In this document: positions 24,383 through 35,206 of the stretch, one piece after another
Numbering within the stretch: position 1 is the stretch's first letter
Layout of the letters: every line of letters starts with the position of its first letter
Assembly: GCA_025175895.1 (NCBI GenBank)
Contig: JAKLTH010000218.1
Coordinates: forward strand, 75,001 to 139,000
Direction: 5' to 3'
DNA length: 64,000 nucleotides
DNA from: Wurfbainia villosa
Taxonomy: Eukaryota; Streptophyta; Magnoliopsida; Zingiberales; Zingiberaceae
Notes under the pieces: generated by a model
Seen by the model: the letters and a program-made list of their open reading frames with translations, nothing else
Database searches by the model: none
What the model was told of the DNA's origin: nothing
Translations under genes and position numbers: made by a program

Positions 24383-26316
24383 ATGACATGGTCACCCGGC
24401 CTTGATCGCCACCTCCTACACGCAATGGTAAAGTCTAGTGGGTAGGGCTATGACAACTGTGCACTCTGCCATCACTGCTCCTGAGTGACCGAGTGGACAG
24501 GATGCTGTCGGAGTACACCTATCCTCCTGCCCCAAACAGAGTGGGGGAGCTAAGCTCTCATCTCCCGATGTCATAGACCAAAGGAGGGATCCCTGCCCGC
24601 TACCACGCTGCCTCATCGCTACTCATGAGCGGACCAGCAGAGCCTGACAAAGCAACTGCACACACCCTCCTGATGTATCACTAACCCATGAGTGGCAGTG
24701 TGTGCAGGCCATGTAACTGGCTGTGGGATGAATAATAATGGAACCCCGTCCAGCCAGCATGCAATCATGCAAGATGATGCATGATACTAAAGAATGTCAA
24801 TCCTACTCAAAATACCTATCCGAATAATATGTACAATCAATATGTACATATCCATAATCCAAGTAACTATGATCCAAATAAAAAACAGGGAAGATAAAAT
24901 CATATCCTATCACATGCATGCAACAAGTAGGCACCAACCATATACTAGGCATATAAACATGAAAATTATTGCATGTTATCCTAACTAGCATATCAACAAT
25001 GACTATATCTAAAAGATAAGTCAAAATACCCGCCTGAATATATATCCGTAAAAAGAACCAAATCGTCATGACTGGGGACCTGCCTCGTGACCGAAACCTG
25101 CATACAACATAACTATTGTTAAGCACAAAATGCAATTCCCCGACAAATCGAATACTTAATCGATTTCGTTCATAACCCAATTAACCCAAACTATTTTCAA
25201 TTTTCCTAAATTTTCCAACCGTCTTATTAACCCTTTTCCTACCACAAATATCCATACAATTAATTTATCCCACTAAATCAATTGATAAATTTTTTGATTA
25301 ATTAATGATAAGCTAATTAATCAATTAAACCTGATTTAACCCGCATTTTAACAACCTAAGCCAAATAAATAAAATTTAATGGCTTTTAATTTATCCAATA
25401 ATTGCTAATCAACTAACCTAATTCATCACCTACAAAAATCATCAAGATCAAACAATATACCAACAATAGATAACTCAAGATATACCTGCGATTGAAACCT
25501 CCCAGTTGTGGAAACCTCCCCAGCAGCCCTTCCCCTAAAGTCGCCTTGTACTCTTGAAAACGCAACTATAATACCACTGCCCTAATTCCCCTGTTCCCTA
25601 TAGAAATCGCAAACATAGAACACCACATCTCGTTAAATTGATATCCATCTCAAAGGAAAGGAATCCTATCCTAGATTAAGAGAGAACAGAGCTTACCTAT
25701 CTCCGGTGACCACCGGCAGACTCTAAGCCGTACGCTCACTGTCGACTTGGCTGCTAGTTCCGGTGGCTACGGGCGCATCATGACCGAACTGAGGGGAGAA
25801 TGCGATCGCAGGACCGATCGCCGGCGTCAATGGCAGAGGAGCCGATGCTCGTCGTCTAGGGGCAGAGGAGGTCGGTGTGCGCGACTGTGGACGGCGCGAA
25901 TAGGGCCCCCACGACGGTTGCTGCAAACCCTCGGCGGCCTGAGCACCGGGAAGGCGACGATGTCTGCCGACGCTTGCGGAGGAACGGTCGACGCAAGGAC
26001 TCGGGCTCGGGGAAGAAGGGATCGTCGGCGGAGAAGAGGGCTCGCGAGAGAAACTGCCGAAGGAAATTGATGTCGCGGCGGGGGGAAAAAAGAAAAGGAA
26101 AAATAAATAAATTTAGGTTTTCCGGTTTAGGTTAATACCCCTTAAATAGAGCCTATTTATTTTATCCCCGTAAAAATCTCGTACGGACTCCGTTTAAAAC
26201 CAGAAAAATTTCGGAAAAATTCCTAAAATTTCCTAAAAATCTCGAAAAATTTCTAGGATTATTTTCTTAATTATTTGGCCATTTAATTTAATATTTTAAA
26301 TTTTCAGTATTTAACA
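24383..26316 (-). mobile_element. gypsy2 3' LTR (truncated)
   Basis: Collinear with 45465-47307 and 41860-41933 of the 5' LTR. It includes a GC-rich leader block at 25700-26080 and a TATA-like ctatttaagg (minus) near 26140. The PPT (ttagtgggggagaa on the minus strand) follows at 26317. The portion homologous to 41121-41860 is missing. Confidence 0.85.
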
Positions 26317-26414
26317 TTCTCCCCCACTAATTAAAATTTGGTCCCCAAATTTTCTACTCAGATGCACAACGAGTAAGAAATACCACAAGTACTGAAAAAT
26401 ATACCTCACGTACC

Positions 26415-28021
26415 TTAAGTAAACAAGTGGGGGTATTGAGCTCGGATCTTTTCCTCGAGCTCCCAAGTAGCCTCCTTGTCGGTGTGGTGACTCCACCCGA
26501 CCTTGACGAGTCGCACAATCTTGTTCTGCAACTGTCGTTCCTTGTAATCCAAAATCCGTACCGGAACCTCTGCGTAAGTAGCATCAGGTTGAATGGAACC
26601 TAACACATCTGACATAATATGTGTAGAGTCTGGCACATACTTCCTCAGCATAGACACATGGAACACATCATGTATACTCGTCAAAGATGGTGGTAGCGCT
26701 AGACGATAAGTCACTGCTCTGATCCTCTCCAAAATCTCAAACGGACCAATATATCTAGGAGCTAGCTTACCACGGAAGCCAAATCTCTTCACCCCTTTCG
26801 TAGGTGAAACTCGCAGGAATACATGATCACCTATCGAGAACTCCAAAGGTCTCCATCTACGATTTGCATAACTCTTCTGGCGATCCTGCGCCTCTGCCAT
26901 CCTACGTCTGATAGTACGGACCAACTCTGCCTCATGCTGAGCTCTCTGGGGTCCTAGCAACTGGGCCTCCCTAACCTCCTCCCAGAGGGTGGGTATATGA
27001 CACTGTCTACCATACAATGCCTCATATGGGGCCATTTGGATAGCCGAATGATAACTGTTATTATAGGCGAACTCAACTAACGACAAATGATCCTCCCAGT
27101 TGCCTCCGAAATCTATAATACAGGACCTCAGCAAATCCTCTAGTGTCTGAATGGTCCGCTCAGACTGTCCATCTGTCTGCGGATGGAAGGTAGTACTAAA
27201 CCGAAGCTGTGTACCTAAAGCCTGCTGCAGACTCTGCCAGAACCTAGACGTGAACCGGGGATCTCTATCTGATATAATGCTCAAAGGAACACCATGCAAT
27301 CTGATGATCTCCCGACAATATAACTCTGCCAACCAATCCAGAGAGTCGGTCTTCCGAATCGATAAGAAGTGCGCAGATTTGGTTAGTCAGTCTATGACTA
27401 TCCAAATCGCGTCATGGCCTTGACGTGTTCTAGGCAAACCCATCACAAAATCCATAGTAATATGATCCCACTTCCACTCAGGAATAGGAATCCTCTGAAG
27501 TAATCCAGCTGGTCTTTAGTGCTCAGCCTTTACCTGCTGACAAATCAGACATCTAGCTATAAAATCTGTGATGTCTTTCTTCATACCGTTCCACCAATAC
27601 AAACGCTTTAAATCTCGATACATACGGGTTCCGCCTGGGTGGATCGCAAATCGAGAGCGATGAGCCTCCTGTAGTAACTCCTCCATAATCGGGTGAGGCT
27701 GAGGTACACATAATCTACCTCAGAAATAAATTATACCTTCATCGTCGCGGTTGAACTCAGTCTGCTGTCCAGAAGTTATCTGACTACCAATGAACTATAA
27801 ATGCTGATCACTGGCCTGAGCCTCCCGGACTTTCGTCCGGATAGACGACTGAGCAACCATGGTAACTAGAACTCCCTGCTCTGTCGATCCCTGCTCTTCA
27901 AGGCTCAACTCAGAGAAACCCTGAATCAAATCCGTGACTAAAACTCGGAAGGAAGCTAAAGTCCCTCGGGACTTCCGGCTAAGTGCATCGGCAACCACAT
28001 TGGCTTTCCCTGGGTGGTAGC
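26415..28021 (-). pseudogene. gypsy2 pol: integrase with chromodomain tail
   Basis: The 305-codon frame 27332-26415 carries the integrase catalytic core (SDRDPRFTSRFW with the second Asp, TDGQSERTIQTLED with the Glu), the C-terminal domain (VFLRVSPTKGVKRFGFRGKL, HDVFHVSMLRKYVPD) and a chromodomain-like tail (VPVRILDYKERQL, LVKVGWSHHTDKEATWELEE). Upstream in the same reading frame are the first catalytic Asp (IWIVID, about 27395), an in-frame TGA at 27387-27389, an HHCC zinc-finger remnant (WWNGMKKDI...CLICQQVKAEH, about 27520-27600) with a TAA after AEH, and the RNase H end SYHPGKANVVADALSRK near 27970-28020. The frame is cut at 28021 by the copia LTR and resumes at 37415. Best-preserved gypsy protein in the window, but not functional. 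Confidence 0.9.
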
Positions 28022-30235
28022 TGTTAGTAATATATGAGAGATGTCCTAAGGCAATCACCTTATGTATGAACCATTTATATGATAAATGAAGATTCACTAT
28101 TTGAGTATACATGTTTTATGTATTTAATTGGATCTTAAACTCATTTACTGAATGTCCACGATACGATTCACAGCATGAGAGAATTTGTGATTGGATCACA
28201 ACTAGTGAGTATCTCTACATGTGTAATTGTGATGTATCGGAATTATCCCTAGTCGATGAATTGATGGATTTGGACACCATTAATTCTGTCGAGACTAGCA
28301 TGAGGTATACTCCTTGGTGTATCCAAGCAGCCGATTCTCACTGGCTGGAGACATAGTGATGTCCGGAGTTAATCGTGGATGCTAGTTATGGTAACTAGTT
28401 CATTGGAGTGACCAACCGTAAGACTTCATATGGTTCTCTGCATATATAGATATGTCAATGAAGTTCTTACTGTGGCTTAAGTGCGATGTTCCTTTGACTT
28501 GCGGTATTCAAGTCATCTTGATCATGGAGACTTATGCTTTGACATCTTAAGCAAACATCTCTAAGAAGATGTGGACCCGGGATGATTGGGTATAAGTCGA
28601 AGTGATCGAAGGTGTTTGAATAGCCTATAAAGGATTCACCACTCCTTGCGAGGAGATGTATACCCAAGGCCTCTCGTTGGATTGTTACTAAAGTCTTTGG
28701 CCAAAGCATTACATGTTTAGAGTAAGGTACTCTTCGATACATGTGGAGTAACTAGAATCCGTAGGACGAGGAAATAATACTTGGGCTAGGTGTGACGTAG
28801 TCAGCCTAGTGGGGACTGACACAATAGACCATGTCCTGAACCAAGTGGGTATAAGATGAGTGAAGGGAATGGGGCACGAATCATTCGAGCTGCTGAAGGG
28901 TTTCAGAAATAGTTCTGGATCAACCGTTGATCTTTTCGGTTAATTGGGGATCATGATGTACTACTAGGTGCCACTCATGATCGTTCTATAATTAATGGTT
29001 AATTATAGACGGCCAACATAAACCGAGAACTTATTTGGTCACACGCACAACGAGTGTAATCCAAAGGATTTAAAACGAGCTTGAGAATGGGATTCTCAGA
29101 CCGAGAGAAACTAGGTTTGGTTGGACCAAACATAAAGCGAGCATGAAATCGTTTCAGTCGCAATGGAAGCGTGGATGGGCCGAGTCTTATGAAGACGTAA
29201 TGGATGAACCAAAATGGTTTGGTTCTAATCCAATGGATGAGAATAAACCAAAGGGTTTGGTTTATTTTAAACGAATGAACCAAAAGTTGGTTTGGTTCGT
29301 TTTAACTTAAAATAAACCATCATTGTTTGGTTTATTTTAACTTATCTTAATGGAGCGGGTTAACGGGCCTAATGGTTATGATCCAATAACCATTAAGAGA
29401 ATTAGTTCTCTATAAAAGAGGGCTTAATGGATAATTAAGCCCTAATTGGAAGAGCCCTAAACCTAGTTGTCGCCCAACCCCATTGAAGGAGTTGCCGCCC
29501 AAGCTCCTTGGCCGCCCAGCCCCTTGTGCCGGCGTCTAGCTCCTTGCCGGCGACCAAGCTTCAGCCGGTGATCCTCCGGCGACCCTCCGGTGATCTTCCT
29601 AGGCCTCGGTGAAAAGGTGAGCACTTGGCTTCCTTGTTTTGGCCGACGCCTACTCCTCCACCAAGCTGTCCAGTTTTCTGGACAGCTTCTTCTCCTCTCG
29701 TCGGAGCGTCGTTTGGACGACTGTTAGAGCTCCTACAGCGGATAACTTACCGGGGATTCGATCTCCGGTAATCCTCTGAGATGGAGGACGAAGGATTCAT
29801 CAATCGGTTGACGAATACCTCTCCGGAGAAGCGAGTTTTGAGGACTCATTTTGGATCCGAATTTAGATTCGGATCGTGATCATCTCTCGATCACGTCGTC
29901 TTCAACACGAGGCTAGTAACTCATACGAAGATGAAGCTCGTGGCTTAGCGAAGTCATCCCGAGGAACTCGGCGTGGATACGGATAGAGACGATTCTAGCG
30001 AGGATCGTTCCGGTTGATGTCGTTCCCGCTACACGTCATACGAAAGGTATAACGTAGATAAATTTCCTTTTATTGCAAATTTAAATTTACGGTTATGTCT
30101 ACACTTGTTGTAATATGCATGCGTGTGTTGTGTGTGTTGTAATAAATAGGAGTATTTATTATTTTTATTGCTTCCACTGTGTTCATGTTTACGAAACATG
30201 ATCGAACACACACACGCCATGTGCTAAACCCAACA
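28022..30235 (+). mobile_element. Copia 5' LTR
   Basis: It starts tgttagtaatatatgagag and ends ctaaacccaaca. It contains TATAAAAG at 29411-29418, about 1.4 kb from its start, followed by the probable transcribed leader (gcttaatggataattaagcc, then GC-rich ccgcccaa and ccggcg repeats). ORFs inside (for example 28467-28742) are also present in the other LTR and look non-coding. Confidence 0.9.
29411..29418 (+). promoter_or_regulatory. TATA box of copia 5' LTR
   Basis: tctctataaaagaggg is a strong plant TATA context. The same motif is at 36595-36602 in the 3' LTR. Confidence 0.65.
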
Positions 30236-30236
30236 A

Positions 30237-30251
30237 AGGGTATCGAGCCCA
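30237..30251 (+). other. Copia primer binding site (probable)
   Basis: agggtatcgagccc follows the LTR end caaca at 30235. It resembles the tRNA-iMet complement tggtatcagagc with changes; the position rather than the match supports it. About 1.2 kb of leader without a clear frame follows, with four copies of ttggactctctccaag between 30880 and 31290. Confidence 0.6.
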
Positions 30252-31455
30252 GTTGTGTTTCACATAATCGTAAAATGGTTTTGCGATAGTCATAATGTAT
30301 TTCTGGAAATTTTCTAATTTTGGAAATTTAGAAGTATTTATGGAAATTTTTCAATTTTGGAAAGTCTAGAAGTATTTATGGAAATCTTCCACTTTTGAAA
30401 AGTTGGAAGTATTTATGGAAATTGATATTTTCCATAAATAAAATATTTGATTAGATTCTGGAAATTTGTTTCCTAATTTAATCATGATTTGATTTGGAAA
30501 ATCAAATCTTAAAATATTTTATTTCCATAAGTAGTTTTAATGATTTAGGAAATTGGTTTCCTAAATAGATTTTCCTTAATCAAATAATTCCATGAATAAA
30601 ATATGTGATTAGATTTGAAAATTTGTTTCCTAATTTAATTATGATTTGATTTGGAGAATCAAATCTTAAACATATTTTATTTCCATAAATAGTTATGACA
30701 TATAAGAAAATTATGTACATGTAGTGACATGTAGATGTATGTCATGTATGCCATGCCATGTAGATAATAGTTATTTGCATGCAAAGAGGATGAGACATAA
30801 AAACCCTTAAACAATATTAAAGCCTACACCTTCCATTAATATGGTTAGAACCAGAGTTCCGTTTTTTGTTTGGGTTGTTGGACTCTCTCCAAGCCCGGCT
30901 CGAACCCGAACATGTTCAAACCATGGAATAGTTTAATACTAATATGGTAAGAGTCAGAGGTCAATCGTTAGATTTGGTTGTTGGACTCTCTCCAAGCTGG
31001 GCTAATTGGTTGAATGCACTCTAACCATATTAAAACTATTTCCCGATTAATGGGTTGGCTTTAACCTGGAGCATCGGCTTGTTGGACTCTCTCCAAGGTC
31101 GATGTAAAGGGAGGTGAAGTTGGGTGCTATGCATATGATGCATACTTGTTAATGTGTTAACAACCCGATGTATGTGTGAACATTTAATTAGTTGATAGCA
31201 CATTGTGATAGTTGCATATACGTGATATGCAATCGGTATAGATGATACCTACCGTCGTAGTTATGAATGGCTTGTTGGACTCTCTCCAAGGTTGTTCATA
31301 ACTATGATGGATATCAGCCCATTCAGAGATGGACCTACGATCTCCCGAAGTGATTTTGGGGTTTTTGAAATTCGAAAAATGAATGGGATTTATAAATGTA
31401 TATTGATGCATTTTAAAATCATTTTCTCATATATGCTCGTTTTGTATTTCTAAGA

Positions 31456-32085
31456 TTGATCATGATGTCTTTGATTTTGCGTTCCATTTTGGATTCGAAT
31501 AAATTGACTGGGCCGAGCTTCTTGGACTGGCTTAGAAGCTTGAGAATTGTTCTCAAGGTTGAAAAGCTTGCAAATGTCCTCGAAGCGCCTCTTCCCGCCC
31601 GTCCTAGTGACGATGCAACTCTGGATCAATTGTTGGCCTATCAGAAACATGTGAGTGATTCTGAACAAATGAGTTGCATCATGCTAGCCGCGATGGAACC
31701 CAAACTACGAAAACAGCATGAGCATATGGATGCTCATATCGTAGTCCTTCATCTTTGTGAGTTGGTTGATGAGCAAGTGAGATTCGAAAGGTTCGAAGTC
31801 TAAAAGCTTCTCTTCACCTCTGAGATGCTAGAAGGTTCATCTGTGATCGCCAATATGTCAAGACTGTGGAGTCTTCTCGAGAAGCATAAGGGAGCAGGTG
31901 CATTAGTTGATTCCTCGAAGAAAGGTTCTAAGAGGAAGTCAAAGGAACAGTAGAAGGGAAAGAAGAGAAAGGCTAAGAAGGTAGAACTAGCACAAAAGGA
32001 AACTTGCCATCATTATGGCAAGGAGAGCCATTTGCGAAGAAAGTGCAAGATTTATCTTGAGTCCGTGAAGAAGAATAAGGCATCG
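31456..32085 (+). pseudogene. Copia gag
   Basis: The frame from 31456 reads a copia capsid: SNKLTGPSFLDWLRSLRIVL, then SCIMLAAMEPKLRKQHEHMD and LCELVDEQVRFERFEV. A TAA at 31801 and a TAG near 31951 break it. Beyond them comes a lysine-rich linker and a zinc knuckle CHHYGKESHLRRKC (about 32008-32050), where the second Cys of CX2CX4HX4C is Tyr. Gag would form the virus-like particle. The stops and the altered knuckle make it inactive. Confidence 0.85.
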
Positions 32086-33500
32086 GATGCTCCATCTTCT
32101 TCAGATATCTTCGTTATTGATTGTCATTATATTTCCTCAAACACTTGGGTATTGGATACTGGGTGTGGCTCACATATATGTAATGACATACATGGGCTAA
32201 GGAATAGAAGAAGACTCGTCAAGGGAGAGTCAAATTTGCGTGTTGGGAATGGAGCAAAGGTTGCTGCAGTCGCCATTGGAATGCATTTGTTGAAACTCCC
32301 TACAGGACTTGTCTTAGAACTGGATAATTGCTTTTATGTTCCTTCGTTGATAAAGAACATCATTTCTATTTCTTGTTTAAATAGAAATGGGTACCATTTG
32401 ACTTTTAGTAACAATTGTTGTTACATAACTTTGAATGGAGTTCTTTATGGGACTGGAACTTTAAGCAATGGTGTTTATACGTTGGACATATCCAGTGACA
32501 TCTTCAATATCGAAGCGAGCAACACGCGTGATTAAAAGGATAATCAAATAGACTCCTATATGTGGCATTGTCGTCTTGGCCATGTAAGCAAGAAACGCAT
32601 GTCCGAATTACACCGATGTGGAATTCTGGAATCGTTTGAATTGGATTCATACGATACATGCGAATCATGATTAAAAGGCAAGATGACTAAGTTACCTTTT
32701 ACTGGAAAAGGTGAACGAGTGGGAGAGTTACTAGGTCTAATACATACTGATGTATGTGGACCTATGTCAACTCAAGCATTAGGAGGCTATAGCTACTTCA
32801 TTACCTTCACCGATGATCACTCACGCTTTGGGTATGTGTTCTTGATGAAACACAAGTCCAAGCCTTTGAAAGGTTCAAAGAATTCAGAATGAAGTAGAGA
32901 AACAACATGACAAGAGTATTAAAATACTGATCGGATCGAGGTGGTGAATACTTAAGTCAAGAGTTTCTGATTATCTAAGAGACAATGGCATATTGTCTCA
33001 ATGGACCCTATACACCACAAAGATAATGGTGTATCCGAGAGGCGAATCGGACCTTGTTGGACATGGTCAGTCAATGATGAATCATGCAACTCTTCCCAAG
33101 TCCTTTTGGGGCTATGCACTTCGCATACCGCTTTACTTGTTAAATGTAATGCCTACTAAGGTAGTCTCAACTACTCCATATGAGATATGGAATGGTAAGA
33201 AACCTCATGTATCTTACTTGAAGATATGGGGTTGTCCTTCTTATGTGGCGGACGTATCGCATAAAATTGGATGCTAAGTCTGATAAATGTCTATTTATTG
33301 GATACCCTAAGGAAACTAGGGGTTACCAATTCTATCATCCTGTGGAACAAAAGGTGTTTGTTTCAAGGCATGCTGTGTTTCTAGAGAAAGAGTTTCTCTT
33401 GCAAGAAAATAGTGGGAGTGTCGTCGAGCTTGAGGAGGCTCGAGAGACTCAAATAGACATTGATGAGATACCTGGTGAAGCACACCGGCACAACTCATAG
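32086..33500 (+). pseudogene. Copia protease and integrase
   Basis: The frame 32032-32535 contains the retropepsin motif TWVLDTGCGSHICND (catalytic DTG intact) and a typical FYVPSLIKNIISISCLN stretch. After a stop at 32533 comes the integrase zinc finger YMWHCRLGHVSKKRMSELH with a later Cys pair broken by a stop near 32670. The core begins with LIHTDVCGPM (first Asp, 32683-32892) but is interrupted near 32890-33000 and degraded around the second Asp and Glu (33000-33080). The C-terminal region (PLYLLNVMPTKVVSTTPYEI, LFIGYPKETRGYQFYHP) is better kept. At least four frame changes are needed, so no active integrase. Confidence 0.85.
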
Positions 33501-33604
33501 TGATGAGCAATCACTAGACCTATTGTAACACCACATCTTCAGAGATCCGTAGAACACGCAATATTCCCGAGAGATATGGATTTCTCGTAAGTGAATCGAA
33601 TGAC

Positions 33605-35192
33605 GTGTTACTCATTGATGATGAGGAGCCTACAGCTTATGAAGAAGTGGCCGACAAGTTCAGAAGGGATAAATGGCTTGGTGCCATGAAGTCGGAAATG
33701 GATTCCATGTATGAAAACCAAGTTTGGAACTTGGTTGACCCACCAAGGGATAAAGCCTATAGGGTGCAAGTGGGTTTTCAAGAAGAAAACCGACATGGAT
33801 GGTAATGTGATTACCTATAAGGCTAGATTGGTGGCGAAAGGATATCGTCAAAAACAAGGTGTTGATTATGACGAAACCTATTCGCCTGTAGCTATGCTTA
33901 AATCCATTCGGATGCTCCTGGCCATAGCAGCTCATTATGATTATGAGATATGGCAGATAGATGTGAAAACAGCTTTCCTTAATGGAAACCTGCTCGAGGA
34001 CGTGTATATGATACAGCCTGAGGGTTTCACATCGGTTGATAAAACCAAGGTATGCAAATTACGACGGTCCATTTATGGATTGAAGCAAGCATCCAGGAGC
34101 TGGAATATCTGTTTTGATGAGACAATCAAAAGGTTTGATTTCTCACAAAATCCAGACGAACCTTGTGTGTACAAGAAGGTTAGTGGGAGTGTAGTCATAT
34201 TCCTAGTATTGTATGTCGATGACATACTACTTATAGGAAACGATGTTTCAATCTTACAGTCAGTGAAGGTTTGGTTATCCAAGACATTCTCCATGAAAGA
34301 CCTGGGAGAAGCAACCTACATCCTCGGGATTAAGATCTACAGAGATAGATCGAAACGGTTGCTTAGTCTTTCACAGTCTACATATATAGACCGAGTGCTA
34401 AAGAGGTTTAGCATGTCGGAATCCAAGAAAGGTTTCCTACCCATCAGGCATGGGGTACACCTTTCGAAGTCTATGTGTCCGCGCACAGAAGACGAGAGGA
34501 TTTGCATGAGTAGGATTCCCTATGCATCCGCAATAGGATCTATCATGTATGCTAGGTTATGTACGAGGCCCGATGTATCGTATGCTCTGAGTGTCACGAG
34601 CAGATACCAGTCTGATACAAGAATGGATCATTGGGCGGCTGTTAAGACGATCCTTAAGTACTTCAGAAGAACTAAGGATGTGTTCCTAATAAATGGAGAA
34701 GGGGACATGGTGATACGTGGGTATACGGATGCCAGCTTCCAGACAGACAAGGATGATTCCAGGTCTCAGTCTGGATACGTGTTCACCTTGAATGGGGGCG
34801 CAGTGAGTTGGAAAAGTTCCAAACAAGAGACTGTAGCGGATTCTACCACTGAGGCAGAATACATTGCAGCTTCGGAAGCAGCAAAGGAAGCGGTTTGGAT
34901 CAAAAAGTTCATTCATGAACTTGGTGTGATTCCGGCCATTGTTGAAGCAATCTTCATCATGCGACAACAATGGAGCAATGTGACAGCGAAAGAGCCAAGG
35001 TCTCATCATGATCCAAACATGTGCCGCCCCTATCATCTTATCAGAGAGATCATCAGTAGGAACGAAATACAAATCGAGAAAATTCCCACTGAAAGGAACT
35101 TAGCGGATCCTTTGACTAAGGCATTACCTCAAAGTAAGTTTGAGGGTCATGTTCGAGCTTATGGTATTGGATACCATAGCGATTGGCATTAG
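33605..35192 (+). pseudogene. Copia reverse transcriptase and RNase H
   Basis: RT starts in the frame 33605-33770 (WLGAMKSEMDSMYENQVWNL) and shifts near 33750 into the long frame ending at 35192. That frame has GCKWVFKKK, ARLVAKGYRQKQGVDYDETY, DVKTAFLNG, the catalytic FLVLYVDDILLIGND, and RNase H motifs GYTDASFQTD, SWKSSKQETVADSTTEAEYI and ADPLTKALP. The first ~15 codons of the 493-codon frame are therefore out of register. Near 34950-34990 the expected CDNNGA motif lies in the +1 frame (34960-34977), while the open frame reads unrelated residues, so RNase H lacks a catalytic Asp. A PPT (aggccaagtgggag) follows at 35191-35204. Confidence 0.92.
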
Positions 35193-35206
35193 GCCAAGTG
35201 GGAGTC

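Noticed and set aside
28111..28742. Conserved small proteins (also at 35313-35851)
   Set aside because: They are conserved only because they lie in the two LTRs of one copia element; no codon-like pattern is evident.
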